Shown: positions 34,544-43,532 of the stretch, piece by piece
Layout: each line of letters starts with the position of its first letter
Position numbering within the stretch: position 1 is the stretch's first letter
Assembly (NCBI GenBank): GCA_017469625.1
Contig: JAFUGA010000018.1
Location: 62,001 to 126,000 of the forward strand
Length of the DNA stretch: 64,000 bases
Reading direction: 5' to 3'
Source: Bacteroidales bacterium
GTDB taxonomy: Bacteria > Bacteroidota > Bacteroidia > Bacteroidales > P3
Position numbers and translations under genes: made by a program
Notes under the pieces: model-generated
Told to the model about the DNA's origin: nothing
The model's input: the letters and a program-made list of their open reading frames with translations, nothing else
Database searches by the model: none

Positions 34544-35644
34544 TTATTTTCTGTTTTTTCCTATAAGAACCTCTGTTGCTCCTACACCATATTTTTGCAT
34601 AGATGCAGGGAAGAAATGTAGAAAAGAATATTTTGAAAGTTCATCTTCTATCTTCTTTTTCAATACGCCCTGTCCTACTCCGTGTATAAAAACTATCTTA
34701 TCCAAATTACGAGATATGGCTTCGTTCAAACATTTTTCAAAATAATCCATCTGCATAGACAGTTTATCAAATGGTTGCATTCCTTGTTCGTTATCAGTCA
34801 GTTCTTCTATATGCAAATCTACCTCTGCTTCTACCCTATTTACTAAATGTTTATCAAAGAAAGACACAACTTTTTTCTCCTGCTGAGGTCGTACATCTTG
34901 TTTTTCTATCTTTACTTTCTCTATAATCTTTTTCTCGTCCTGTATCATAAAGTTTTCAATCTCAGGTAATAATGCTACAGGCAAGACAAGTGCTTTTTCA
35001 GAAAACAAACCGTTATGTTCAAAACAACCTTCTTTGTAAAACTTTGCACTTCTTACCTTAAGTCTATAATTCACAGGCATTAACACTCTGTTATTTGTGT
35101 CTTTATGAAACAAAATCTGAATAGCACCTTGAGTCCATCTATCAACCTCTCCTGCTTGCACAGTAGCAAGATGCACCTTTTCTTTTTCGTCCAAAGAACC
35201 AAAATCTTCACCTACAAAACCGCCTTCATCATCTTGTAAGTTTATGGAATAGAGTGCTGTATAGTCTGTATTATTTACAAGATATATATCAAAACCACCC
35301 GTCAGTATCCATTGCTGGTCTTTTGGCACATAGGCAAGATATATTCCCTTTTCCATCTGTTGCCCAAGACGGGAAAGATACAATTTTTCTACTCTAACAT
35401 CTTCGTAAGTTTCTGTTTCTCTTTGCTCTTGTATTTCTTCGGGTTGTGTTTTCTGAGAGGTGAAAAATTTTCCAGCCTTATCATCTACATAATCCAAAAT
35501 AATCTCCGTGCTAAGTGTAGGTATCTCAAAACCATCTTCTTCCACATTTACCAAAGTTGGAGAAATAATCTTGGTAATTATTCCACCACCTATTCTATTT
35601 AGAAACTTAACCTTGTCCCCTACCTTAAATTGTCTGTGTTCCAT
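34544..35644 (-). CDS. DUF2027 and Smr domain protein
   Basis: 366 residues. The N-terminus (FKVGDKVKFLNRIGGGIITKI) is a small beta-barrel like that of MutS2-associated proteins; the middle (YLVNNTDYTALYSINLQDDEG) belongs to DUF2027; the C-terminus is an Smr domain: VDLHIEELTDNEQGM and KIVFIHGVGQGVLKKKIEDEL, with the DLH and HGxG motifs of Smr nicking nucleases. Architecture typical of Bacteroidetes. Possible role in DNA repair or RNA turnover; not proven. Upstream of it lies mpl with an 80-bp gap. Confidence 0.87.
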   Translation of the reverse strand: MEHRQFKVGDKVKFLNRIGGGIITKIISPTLVNVEEDGFEIPTLSTEIILDYVDDKAGKFFTSQKTQPEEIQEQRETETYEDVRVEKLYLSRLGQQMEKGIYLAYVPKDQQWILTGGFDIYLVNNTDYTALYSINLQDDEGGFVGEDFGSLDEKEKVHLATVQAGEVDRWTQGAIQILFHKDTNNRVLMPVNYRLKVRSAKFYKEGCFEHNGLFSEKALVLPVALLPEIENFMIQDEKKIIEKVKIEKQDVRPQQEKKVVSFFDKHLVNRVEAEVDLHIEELTDNEQGMQPFDKLSMQMDYFEKCLNEAISRNLDKIVFIHGVGQGVLKKKIEDELSKYSFLHFFPASMQKYGVGATEVLIGKNRK

Positions 35645-35724
35645 AATCTTATTTAATTATTTTCTTGTTTTCTTTTACAATATTATAGTTTTATTTTTAT
35701 AGTATATCTCTAATATAATTTTTT

Positions 35725-37080
35725 CTAAATCAATTCGTTTGCAAATTCTTTTAAGTCTATACCATCAAAATTACCTGAAGACATCATAAGCAAACAAAGA
35801 TTTTCCATTTTTATCCCTTTTATTGCTTTTATCAAATCTGTTTTGTCGGTATAAACTTTTAAATCCTCTCTTCCAAAAGCATTATAAACCTGCTGTTTAT
35901 CAAGTTCTGGCAATCTTTTCAATTGCAATGCGTGATGATTGTAATACACCATAGCCACATCTGCTTTACTCATAGTATTTTTGTAATGAGATAAAAATTC
36001 CTGTGTAAGAGAGGAATAAGTATGTAGTTCCATGCAAGCCACAAGTTTTCGTTGTGGATACTGCTCTTTTACTGCCGAAACGGTGGCTTGAAGTTTTGAA
36101 GGAGAATGTGCAAAATCTTTGTAAATGCTCACAGTATCATTCTCTTTTATAAGTTCAAGTCGTTTTGCTGCCCCTTTGAAAGACTGCATAGAAGCAAGAA
36201 AATCCTCGTTTTTTATACCAACTTTTTCGCATACAAGCATAGCAGCGTGCATATTCAACAAGTTATGATGACCAAAAACTTGCATCTCGTACTCTTTTCC
36301 ATTGAAAAGAACTATGGTTTTATTGTTTCTAACTACCGAAGTTAGAGCATTATACGGTTTTTTCTCTATATCTGTACGAGAATGTTTTGCCACATCGCAC
36401 ACATTCTCATCTTCAGCACTATATATCAAAGTACCTCCGTTGGTTATCTTATCTGCAAAAATCTCAAACTGTTTGCAATAATTCTCAAACGTCGGAAAAA
36501 CATTCACATGGTCCCAAGCGATACCCGTAATTACTGCAATGTTCGGCTGGTAAAGATGAAATTTCGGTCTTTTATCCAATGCTGAAGTTAGGTATTCATC
36601 TCCCTCAAGCACAGTATATTTAGCCTCTTTTGTCATTTTTACCATAACATCAAAACCCTCTAATAAGGCTCCCACCATATAGTCTGTTTCTATGTTGTTT
36701 TTACGCATTGCGTGTAGTATCATAGCAGTTGTAGTCGTCTTTCCGTGAGAACCACCTATAACTATACGCACCTTATCCTTAGACATTTCGTACAGAAATT
36801 CAGGGTAAGAATAAATTTTTATACCCAATTCTTTTGCTTTCACCAATTCGGGATTATCCTCCTTGGCATGCATTCCTAAAATTATGGCGTCCAAATCTTT
36901 AGTGATAATATCTGTATTCCAACCTATGTATTTAGGCAGTATTCCATACGCTTCTAACCTCTCTTTTGCAGGTGAAAATATTTCATCATCGCTACCAGAA
37001 ACATCATACCCTTTCTTTTTAAGTGCTATCGCTAAATTGTGCATAGCACTGCCCGCTATGGCTATAAAATGTACTCTCAT
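35725..37080 (-). CDS. mpl: UDP-N-acetylmuramate:L-alanyl-gamma-D-glutamyl-meso-diaminopimelate ligase-like Mur ligase
   Basis: 451 residues. MRVHFIAIAGSAMHNLAIALKKKGYDVSGSD is the Mpl/MurC N-terminus, in pieces HFIAIAGSAMHNLA and GYDVSGSDDEIF; ATP site in IVIGGSHGKTTTTAMIL; also VLEGDEYLTSALDKRPKFH and DFAHSPSKLQATVSAV. Mpl reattaches recycled murein tripeptide to UDP-MurNAc; MurC is its closest relative, but the DEYLT motif and length suit Mpl. A promoter-like box is 28 bp upstream. Confidence 0.9.
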   Translation of the reverse strand: MRVHFIAIAGSAMHNLAIALKKKGYDVSGSDDEIFSPAKERLEAYGILPKYIGWNTDIITKDLDAIILGMHAKEDNPELVKAKELGIKIYSYPEFLYEMSKDKVRIVIGGSHGKTTTTAMILHAMRKNNIETDYMVGALLEGFDVMVKMTKEAKYTVLEGDEYLTSALDKRPKFHLYQPNIAVITGIAWDHVNVFPTFENYCKQFEIFADKITNGGTLIYSAEDENVCDVAKHSRTDIEKKPYNALTSVVRNNKTIVLFNGKEYEMQVFGHHNLLNMHAAMLVCEKVGIKNEDFLASMQSFKGAAKRLELIKENDTVSIYKDFAHSPSKLQATVSAVKEQYPQRKLVACMELHTYSSLTQEFLSHYKNTMSKADVAMVYYNHHALQLKRLPELDKQQVYNAFGREDLKVYTDKTDLIKAIKGIKMENLCLLMMSSGNFDGIDLKEFANELI

Positions 37081-37107
37081 ATAGTTTCTATGTTTTCAAT
37101 ATTTGTA

Positions 37108-37115
37108 CAAAATTA
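37108..37115 (-). promoter_or_regulatory. Promoter -7 box of mpl
   Basis: The minus strand reads TAATTTTG (TAnnTTTG), 28 bp upstream of the mpl start. Confidence 0.45.
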
Positions 37116-37263
37116 ACGAATTTATTTAAGATTTCCTTACACAGAAGAAAAAAATTATTAAAATCTACAACTACAACTCACTTTTTTCATTATACTTTCC
37201 CACTTCTTCACCACCTACCCTGCATAATAAAATCCTATCATACAGAACAAAAACATAGTTTTT

Positions 37264-37388
37264 CTATCTCTTTGTTTTAATTTCACGAAACAAAGAAAGA
37301 GATTTCTAAAACTTTGTTTTAATTTTCTATCTCTTTGTTTTAGAAAATTAGAATCAAGTTTTAGAAAATTAAAACGAAGTTTCGTGGA
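37264..37388. repeat. 21-bp modular repeat array 8 (6 units)
   Basis: Units at 37264 (CTATCTC), 37285 (ACGAAAC), 37306 (CTAAAAC), 37327 (CTATCTC), 37348 (TTAGAATC type) and 37369 (TTAAAAC), ending GTTTCGTGG 24 bp from the stop of the phosphopantetheinyl transferase gene. The other part of the 331-bp gap (37116-37263) shows no feature. Confidence 0.85.
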
Positions 37389-37411
37389 GAGTAGAAAAAG
37401 AGTTGTTTTGT

Positions 37412-37981
37412 TTATTCTGCTATGGATATAAATAGTTGATGTGTTGGTAAATAGAAAGAATGTATATGAGAGGACAAAGTGTTATAAGAAAGTTCTTCTG
37501 TGTAGGATTTGACAGGAGGGGTTAAATTATTTTGAATGAAATTACCCGATATACCTGTACCTGTTTTCTTTACGTAAGATTCTTTTATAGTCCAAAGTTG
37601 TGTAAATGCCTTATCTTGTTCAGATGGTTTGATACCTCTAAGATATTCTATTTCTGTAGGATTGAAAAATCTTTTAACCAAAGTTTCGTTGTATTTTCTT
37701 AGGTGTTCTATATCTATTCCCACCCTATTTTCTGAAACTATTACGGCTATATAATCTGTTGTGTTTGAGATAGAAAAATGAATATTCGGATTATGTGTAA
37801 AAAAAGGTTTGCCTTTTTCTTCCCTTGAAATATGGACATCAAAAGACAAACCGTTCTCTGTCAATTTTTGTATTAAGAGTTTTTTGCTCAATAGGGATAT
37901 GTTTTCTTTGTTACTTAGTGTGTCATCATATCCGAATACTGTTTTCAAATTAGATATTTTCTCAACAAAAAACTCTCTCAT
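37412..37981 (-). CDS. 4'-phosphopantetheinyl transferase superfamily protein
   Basis: 189 residues. RVGIDIEHLRKYNETLVKRFF holds the Mg-binding Asp-x-Glu motif and LWTIKESYVKKTGTGI the conserved WxxKES. Transfers the phosphopantetheine arm of CoA to a carrier protein. Closer in length to Sfp-type enzymes than to AcpS, so it may serve fatty-acid ACP or a secondary pathway; no carrier-protein gene is adjacent. It starts 12 bp after the FKBP stop, in the operon S46 peptidase-FKBP-PPTase. Confidence 0.85.
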   Translation of the reverse strand: MREFFVEKISNLKTVFGYDDTLSNKENISLLSKKLLIQKLTENGLSFDVHISREEKGKPFFTHNPNIHFSISNTTDYIAVIVSENRVGIDIEHLRKYNETLVKRFFNPTEIEYLRGIKPSEQDKAFTQLWTIKESYVKKTGTGISGNFIQNNLTPPVKSYTEELSYNTLSSHIHSFYLPTHQLFISIAE

Positions 37982-37992
37982 TCAGATTGTTA

Positions 37993-38613
37993 TTATTCTA
38001 TTCCTAATAATTCTACTTCAAAAATAAGTGTTGAACCTGCTGGAATATTACCTACAGGTTGGTCGCCATAGGCTAAATCGGCTGGAATATAGAAACGATA
38101 TTTGCTACCTACATTCATAAGTTGTACGCCTTCTGTCCAACCAGCAATTACTTGATTCAAAGGAAAGACAATGCTTTCGCCTCTTTGTACAGATGAATCA
38201 AAGACAGTACCATTCAACAAAGTACCATGATAATGTACTCTTACTTTATCTGTACTCAATGGCTTTTGTCCCACACCTTCTTGTAAAACAGTATATTGCA
38301 AACCTGAAGGAGTTTCGGTTACATTTGGTTGAAGACGATTGTTTCTCAAAAAATCCTCACCTTGTTTTCTTGCTTGGCGAGATTGTTCTGCTATCTGACT
38401 CTGTTTCTTTGCTTGTTGTTCTGCTTGCCATTTTTGCATAACATTATTTTTTTCTGCTTCTGTCATAAGGTTTTCACTCTTGCCTTCAGCAGCCATTTTT
38501 ATAGCCTCAAGTAGTACAGATAGGTTAAAATCATAACCTTCTTTCAATATACTATTGCCTATATCTTCTCCTATTATGTAGGATATTTTATCTATTTGTG
38601 TTTCTAATTTCAT
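37993..38613 (-). CDS. FKBP-type peptidyl-prolyl isomerase (FklB/Mip-like)
   Basis: 206 residues without a signal peptide. N-terminal dimerisation region (DKISYIIGEDIGNSIL, LLEAIKMAAEGK) and a linker helix rich in Q/A/K as in FkpA/FklB/Mip; C-terminal catalytic domain with VRVHYHGTLLNGTVFDSSVQRG, VIAGWTEGVQLMNVGSKY, YIPADLAYGDQPVGNIPAGSTL in segments. All active-site residues are present. One base separates it from the S46 peptidase gene, so the two are cotranscribed. Confidence 0.93.
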   Translation of the reverse strand: MKLETQIDKISYIIGEDIGNSILKEGYDFNLSVLLEAIKMAAEGKSENLMTEAEKNNVMQKWQAEQQAKKQSQIAEQSRQARKQGEDFLRNNRLQPNVTETPSGLQYTVLQEGVGQKPLSTDKVRVHYHGTLLNGTVFDSSVQRGESIVFPLNQVIAGWTEGVQLMNVGSKYRFYIPADLAYGDQPVGNIPAGSTLIFEVELLGIE

Positions 38614-38614
38614 A

Positions 38615-40780
38615 TTATTTCACTATTTTCAATTCGTTTATCAATCTCTTGCAACCTGCATATTTGTCTATAATGAACAAAACATAACGAGAATCTACAC
38701 AGATTGTTCTTTGCAATTCTGGTTCAAAAGCAATATCTCCACTCATTGCTTCCCAATTGCCATCAAATGCAAGACCTATCAACTCACCTTTTCCATTTAT
38801 AACAGGAGAACCTGAATTACCACCTGTAATATCGTTGTTGGTTAAGAAGCAAACAGTCATATTGCCGTTTTTGTCTGCATATTGACCATAATCTTTTGTA
38901 GAGTATAAATCTTTTAGTTTGCTTGGTACTATGAACTCATCATTGTTAGGGTCTTCTTTCTCCATTATACCGTCTATTGTAGTAGTAAAATCATAGTGAA
39001 TAGCATCTGCTGGATAGTAATCCAAAACAGAACCGTAAGTCATACGCATTGTGAAGTTTGCATCTGGATAACGTACCAATGAAGGATTCATTTCTCTAAG
39101 TGCTTGTACAAAATTCTGACGTGCATCTGCCATAGTCTGTGTTGCAATTTCACTCTGCTCATCTGTACCTATCAATTCACCATACAAAGCAGTAACAAAC
39201 AATACCATAGGGTCTTTTTGCAACTTTTTACTCTTTGTTTTCTTGTTAATGAAATCATTGAAAGATTTTTCGTTTGCAAAAACAGATTTTTTGAAAGCAT
39301 TTTCTACAAATCTATCTACTCCACCTGCACGGCTAATCATTTCTTTTACACTTTTGATAGCGTATGCTGAAGGTAGTTCGTTTTCCATTTTAACCAATGC
39401 AGCAAAGAGTTCTTTTTCTGTTTGCTGGTCGTATGATTTGAAATGCTCTTCTCCAGATGCTTGTAAAGACTCGTAAATAGATGTATTGCCCAATCCTTCT
39501 GCCATAACAAGAGTAAAGTAAGTCTGAAGCACAAGCATAGAACGTTTTGACATATAAAGACCAAGATTATGATAATAACCTGTTTGATATTGTGAAGTAT
39601 TGGCTATATCTCTTGCAGAAGTACGTAAATCTTTTACTACATTGGAATATTTATCTCTATCAGGGTTTTGTTCTATCCAATCTTGCAAATCGTTTTCTAT
39701 GTTTCTTTTTTTATCATAAACGTGCAAGCGTTTCAAACCTCTTGATTCTCCTTGTTTATTCTTCCACATATTCATCATAGAAGCATAATCTGAAGCATAT
39801 TTCAAACGAACAGCGTTATCTCTATCCATATTCTTTTTCATTATAGGAAGCATATAGTCGCCTGCTTTAACAATTGCAGGGTTTTCTATATTAAGAGTGT
39901 TTTCTACCTCATAAGAAGTCATATATCTTTCTGTGCTTCCAGGATAACCCCATATCATAGCAAAATCATCTTTCTCTACCCCTGCTATGCTTACAGGCAA
40001 ATAATGTTTTGGTTTGTAAGGAACGTTGTCTGAAGAATAGTCTGCAGGATTATTATCCTTGTCTGCATAGATACGGAAGATAGAAAAATCCCCTGTATGT
40101 CTTGGCCACATCCAGTTGTCTGTATCTCCACCAAATTTACCTATAGAAGATGGAGGAGCACCTACTAAACGTACATCATTAAACTGTTCATAGACAAACA
40201 TATAATATTCATTTCCTTCAAAGAAATCTTTTATCTCTACTCTGTATTTTCCTTCTTCAGAATACTCATTCATAAGTGAGTCTATCTTATGTTGTATTTC
40301 TTGGGCGTATCTGCTTTTATTCAAATCTTTTACGTGTTCTCCCAATACATCTTTTGTAACATCGTACATCTGACGAAGAAATGAAACATAAAGTCCCGGA
40401 ATAGGAATTTCCTCTTCATAACTGTTTGCCCAGAAACCATTGGTAAGGTAGTCGTGTTCAACAGTTGATGCTCCCGCTATAGCATCGTAACCACAGTGAT
40501 GATTGGTAAACATAAGTCCTTTATCGCTTACCATCTCTCCTGTACAGAATTGTCCCATCTGAACGATAGCATCTTTCAAAGAAGAGTTATTAAAACTGTA
40601 GAGTTCTTCGGCAGAAAGTTGCAAACCAAGACGTTTCATATCGTCATAGTTCAACTGTTTGAAGAACATAGGCAACCACATTCCCTCATCTGGTGGAGGA
40701 GTTTGCTTTGGCACAGGTTTCGCCATTGTACTGTTTATCATAAGTAAAACAGTCAGCAAAGTCAAAATTGTTTTTTTCAT
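38615..40780 (-). CDS. S46-family dipeptidyl-peptidase (DPP7-type)
   Basis: 721 residues with a signal peptide (ILTLLTVLLMINSTMA). Chymotrypsin-like catalytic residues: TNHHCGYDAI (His) and TGGNSGSPVINGKGE (Ser). Eighteen residues after the catalytic Ser comes Gly (AFDGNWEAMSGD), the position that is Gly in P. gingivalis DPP7 and Arg in the acidic-specific DPP11; this predicts preference for hydrophobic P1 residues. Such periplasmic enzymes feed dipeptides to asaccharolytic metabolism. Promoter-like box at 40853-40860. Confidence 0.92.
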   Translation of the reverse strand: MKKTILTLLTVLLMINSTMAKPVPKQTPPPDEGMWLPMFFKQLNYDDMKRLGLQLSAEELYSFNNSSLKDAIVQMGQFCTGEMVSDKGLMFTNHHCGYDAIAGASTVEHDYLTNGFWANSYEEEIPIPGLYVSFLRQMYDVTKDVLGEHVKDLNKSRYAQEIQHKIDSLMNEYSEEGKYRVEIKDFFEGNEYYMFVYEQFNDVRLVGAPPSSIGKFGGDTDNWMWPRHTGDFSIFRIYADKDNNPADYSSDNVPYKPKHYLPVSIAGVEKDDFAMIWGYPGSTERYMTSYEVENTLNIENPAIVKAGDYMLPIMKKNMDRDNAVRLKYASDYASMMNMWKNKQGESRGLKRLHVYDKKRNIENDLQDWIEQNPDRDKYSNVVKDLRTSARDIANTSQYQTGYYHNLGLYMSKRSMLVLQTYFTLVMAEGLGNTSIYESLQASGEEHFKSYDQQTEKELFAALVKMENELPSAYAIKSVKEMISRAGGVDRFVENAFKKSVFANEKSFNDFINKKTKSKKLQKDPMVLFVTALYGELIGTDEQSEIATQTMADARQNFVQALREMNPSLVRYPDANFTMRMTYGSVLDYYPADAIHYDFTTTIDGIMEKEDPNNDEFIVPSKLKDLYSTKDYGQYADKNGNMTVCFLTNNDITGGNSGSPVINGKGELIGLAFDGNWEAMSGDIAFEPELQRTICVDSRYVLFIIDKYAGCKRLINELKIVK

Positions 40781-40852
40781 CTAAATTTAATTTTAAATTG
40801 TTTTGTTATTTATAATATTGATTATTTTTTTCTTATACCTTATAAGAATGTG

Positions 40853-40860
40853 CAAAAATA
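40853..40860 (-). promoter_or_regulatory. Promoter -7 box of the S46 peptidase operon
   Basis: The minus strand reads TATTTTTG (TAnnTTTG), 73 bp upstream of the S46 start. Confidence 0.45.
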
Positions 40861-40878
40861 ATAATTTTTCTCTACTTA

Positions 40879-40912
40879 TTTGCAATACTCTTATTTTTTT
40901 TACTTAACTTTG
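40879..40912 (+). promoter_or_regulatory. Promoter candidate of kamA
   Basis: TTTG at 40879-40882 and TAACTTTG at 40905-40912, a fair -33/-7 pair with 22 bp between. If used, the kamA transcript has a leader of about 240 nt that contains repeat array 9. Confidence 0.5.
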
Positions 40913-40981
40913 CACTTTTAAAACTATTATTATAAATAGTAAGACAAAGTTTTTTATAAAACTAAAGCAGTTTTACTTTTA

Positions 40982-41128
40982 ACAAAACGAAGTGCAGTGA
41001 GTGTGAAACAAGATTTTAATTTTCTAAAACAAAGAGATAGAAAATTAAAACAAAGAGATAGAATTCTAAAGCTTTGTTTTAGAAAATTGGAACTTTGTTT
41101 CGTAAAAGCAATATAAAGAGATAGAAAA
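40982..41128. repeat. 21-bp modular repeat array 9 (7 units)
   Basis: Units at 40982 (ACAAAAC), 41003 (GTGAAAC), 41024 (CTAAAAC), 41045 (TTAAAAC), 41066 (CTAAAGC), 41087 (TTGGAAC) and 41108. Ends 24 bp before the kamA start codon, in the 372-bp gap between the divergent S46 peptidase and kamA genes. Confidence 0.83.
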
Positions 41129-41152
41129 CAAAATATAAAATATAAACAAATT

Positions 41153-42421
41153 ATGCAAGTAGATAGAAGAAAAGAATTGTTTCCTTATGTAACAGATGAA
41201 CAATGGAACGATTGGCATTGGCAGGTTAAAAATCGTGTAGAAACCTTAGACCAATTGAAACAATATATTTCTCTTACTCCAGAGGAGGAAGAGGGTGTCA
41301 AAGCAGCGTTAAAGACTTTGCGTATGGCTATTACACCTTATTATTTGGCACATATAGACCCTAACAACCCTAACGACCCAATTCGCCGTCAAGCAATACC
41401 TACTATAAACGAAACTCACAAAGCCGAAGCAGACCTTTTAGACCCATTACACGAAGATGAAGATTCTCCTGTACCAGGTATTACACACAGATACCCAGAC
41501 AGATGTTTGTTCCTTATAACAGATATGTGTTCTATGTATTGTCGTCATTGCACAAGAAGAAGATTTGCTGGACAAAAAGACGCAAACGTTGGCACAGACC
41601 TTATACAACAAGGTATTGATTACATAGCACGTACCCCTCAAATCAGAGATGTGTTACTTTCTGGTGGTGATTGTTTGATGGTAAGCGATGAAATGTTGGA
41701 AAGCATCATCAAAAGACTTAGAGCAATACCTCATGTTGAAATCATACGTATGGGTTCCAGGACTCCTGTAGTTTGTCCTATGAGAATTACAGACAAGCTT
41801 TGTAATATGTTAAAGCAGTACCACCCTATTTGGTTGAACACTCACTTCAATCACCCTAACGAATGTACTCCTGAAGCAGCCGAAGCATGTGCTAAATTGG
41901 CCAATGCAGGTATTCCTTTAGGAAATCAAAGCGTTCTTTTGAGAGGTATAAATGATGATACTCGCGTTATGAAGAAACTTGTTCAACGTTTGGTTCAAAT
42001 GAGAGTAAGACCTTATTATATATATCAATGTGATTTGTCTATGGGATTGGAACATTTCCGTACTACTGTTTCAAAAGGAATAGAGATTATGGAAAACCTT
42101 AGAGGTCATACTTCAGGCTATGCTGTTCCAACTTTCGTTGTAGATGCTCCTGGTGGCGGTGGAAAAACTCCTGTTATGCCTCAGTACATCATTTCTCAAG
42201 CACCGGGCAAAGTTGTTTTGAGAAACTATGAAGGTGTTATTACCACATACTCAGAACCATTGAATTACACTCCTGGAGATTGCGATGTAGATTTCTTAAA
42301 AGAAGATATAGAAAGAGAAGGTGTTGCAGGATTGTTGCATGGCGATAGAATGTCTATGGAACCTAAAGATTTAGCACGCCACGAAAGAAATCGTAAAAGA
42401 ATGGAACAAGAATCTAAATAG
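41153..42421 (+). CDS. kamA: Lysine 2,3-aminomutase
   Basis: Radical-SAM, PLP-dependent enzyme converting L-lysine to L-beta-lysine, first step of lysine fermentation. 422 residues. The iron-sulfur ligands are Cys126, Cys130 and Cys133 in CSMYCRHC; DVLLSGGDCLMV is the SAM-binding GGD region; the PLP Lys lies in DAPGGGGKTPVMPQY (about residue 337). The N-terminal RRKELFPYVTDEQWNDWHWQ is typical. In Fusobacterium and Porphyromonas kamA is followed directly by kamB, kamC, kamD and kamE; here a restriction-modification pair separates it from kamB. Confidence 0.96.
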   Translation: MQVDRRKELFPYVTDEQWNDWHWQVKNRVETLDQLKQYISLTPEEEEGVKAALKTLRMAITPYYLAHIDPNNPNDPIRRQAIPTINETHKAEADLLDPLHEDEDSPVPGITHRYPDRCLFLITDMCSMYCRHCTRRRFAGQKDANVGTDLIQQGIDYIARTPQIRDVLLSGGDCLMVSDEMLESIIKRLRAIPHVEIIRMGSRTPVVCPMRITDKLCNMLKQYHPIWLNTHFNHPNECTPEAAEACAKLANAGIPLGNQSVLLRGINDDTRVMKKLVQRLVQMRVRPYYIYQCDLSMGLEHFRTTVSKGIEIMENLRGHTSGYAVPTFVVDAPGGGGKTPVMPQYIISQAPGKVVLRNYEGVITTYSEPLNYTPGDCDVDFLKEDIEREGVAGLLHGDRMSMEPKDLARHERNRKRMEQESK

Positions 42422-42432
42422 TTAAGATATAG

Positions 42433-42470
42433 GGATTGGTTTATAACTTTTTATAACCAATCCTTATATT
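42433..42470 (+). terminator. Terminator-like hairpin after kamA
   Basis: Stem GGATTGGTT / AACCAATCC (42433-42441 and 42455-42463), 12 bp after the kamA stop, followed by a T-rich but interrupted run (TTATATTATT). It suggests that kamA is now transcribed separately from kamB-kamC. Confidence 0.65.
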
Positions 42471-42533
42471 ATTGTGTATAATTCAAATATATTTACATTA
42501 TAAGATTTTACCTTTAAATAAATATACGAAAAT

Positions 42534-43532
42534 ATGCCTAAAAAAGAAAAAATCATTGATTTTAAAGTAAATTTAACTGAAACTAAATTTACTTTTATTG
42601 ATTTATTTGCAGGGATAGGTGGTTTTCGTATTGCAATGCAAAGTCTTGGTGGTATATGTGTATTTTCTTCTGAAATAGATGAAAATGCTAAGAAAACATA
42701 TTGTCTTAATTTTAATGATATTCCTTACGGCGATATAACTAAAGAAGAAACTAAAAATTTGATACCTAATCATTTTGACGTATTATGTGCAGGTTTTCCT
42801 TGCCAAGCATTTTCTATTGCAGGTTATAGAAAAGGATTTGAAGACACAAGAGGTACTTTGTTTTTTGATGTAGCCGAAGTTATACAAAAGCATAGACCTA
42901 AAGCAGTGTTTTTAGAAAATGTTAAGAATTTATACACACATGACAATGGCAATACTTTCAAAGTAATAAAACAAACTTTAGAAAATTTGGGTTATATTGT
43001 TTTCTATAAAATTTGTAATGCTATGGAATATGCAAATATTCCACAAAACAGAGAACGTATTTTTATTGTATGTTTCGACAAAAACACTGTTAAAAATACT
43101 GATAAGTTTGAATTTCCAACCAAACAAGAGTTAAAGACAACTATACACGATTTTATAGATTACTCTATAAGAGATGAGAAATTATTCTATACAGAAAAAA
43201 TGTTGCATTATGATGTATTGAAAAAAGATATAACTTCAAAAGATACGGTTTATCAATGGAGAAGGCATTATGTTAGAGAAAATAAAAGTGGAGTTTGTCC
43301 TACACTAACAGCAAATATGGGAACAGGAGGACATAATGTACCTATAATCTTAACAGATAATGGTATAAGAAAATTATCTCCGAGAGAATGTTTAAATTTT
43401 CAAGGTTTCCCACAAGACTATCTATTTCCTGATAATATACCTAATAGTGCAAAATATAAACAAGCAGGCAATTCTGTAGTTGTCCCTTTAATTTATGAAG
43501 TATGCAAAAATATAATAAAAACTATTTTCTAA
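42534..43532 (+). CDS. DNA (cytosine-5)-methyltransferase of a type II R-M system
   Basis: 332 residues with the m5C-methylase motif order: I FIDLFAGIGGFRIAM, IV AGFPCQAFSIAGYRKGF (catalytic Cys in PCQ, about residue 90), VI VFLENVKNL, VIII IPQNRERIFIV, IX RKLSPRECLNFQGFP, X YKQAGNSVVVPLI. Its recognition sequence cannot be read from these motifs. The next gene overlaps its last 31 bp and encodes the likely restriction endonuclease. Codons here are more AT-rich than in kamA, fitting acquisition by transfer. Confidence 0.93.
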   Translation: MPKKEKIIDFKVNLTETKFTFIDLFAGIGGFRIAMQSLGGICVFSSEIDENAKKTYCLNFNDIPYGDITKEETKNLIPNHFDVLCAGFPCQAFSIAGYRKGFEDTRGTLFFDVAEVIQKHRPKAVFLENVKNLYTHDNGNTFKVIKQTLENLGYIVFYKICNAMEYANIPQNRERIFIVCFDKNTVKNTDKFEFPTKQELKTTIHDFIDYSIRDEKLFYTEKMLHYDVLKKDITSKDTVYQWRRHYVRENKSGVCPTLTANMGTGGHNVPIILTDNGIRKLSPRECLNFQGFPQDYLFPDNIPNSAKYKQAGNSVVVPLIYEVCKNIIKTIF

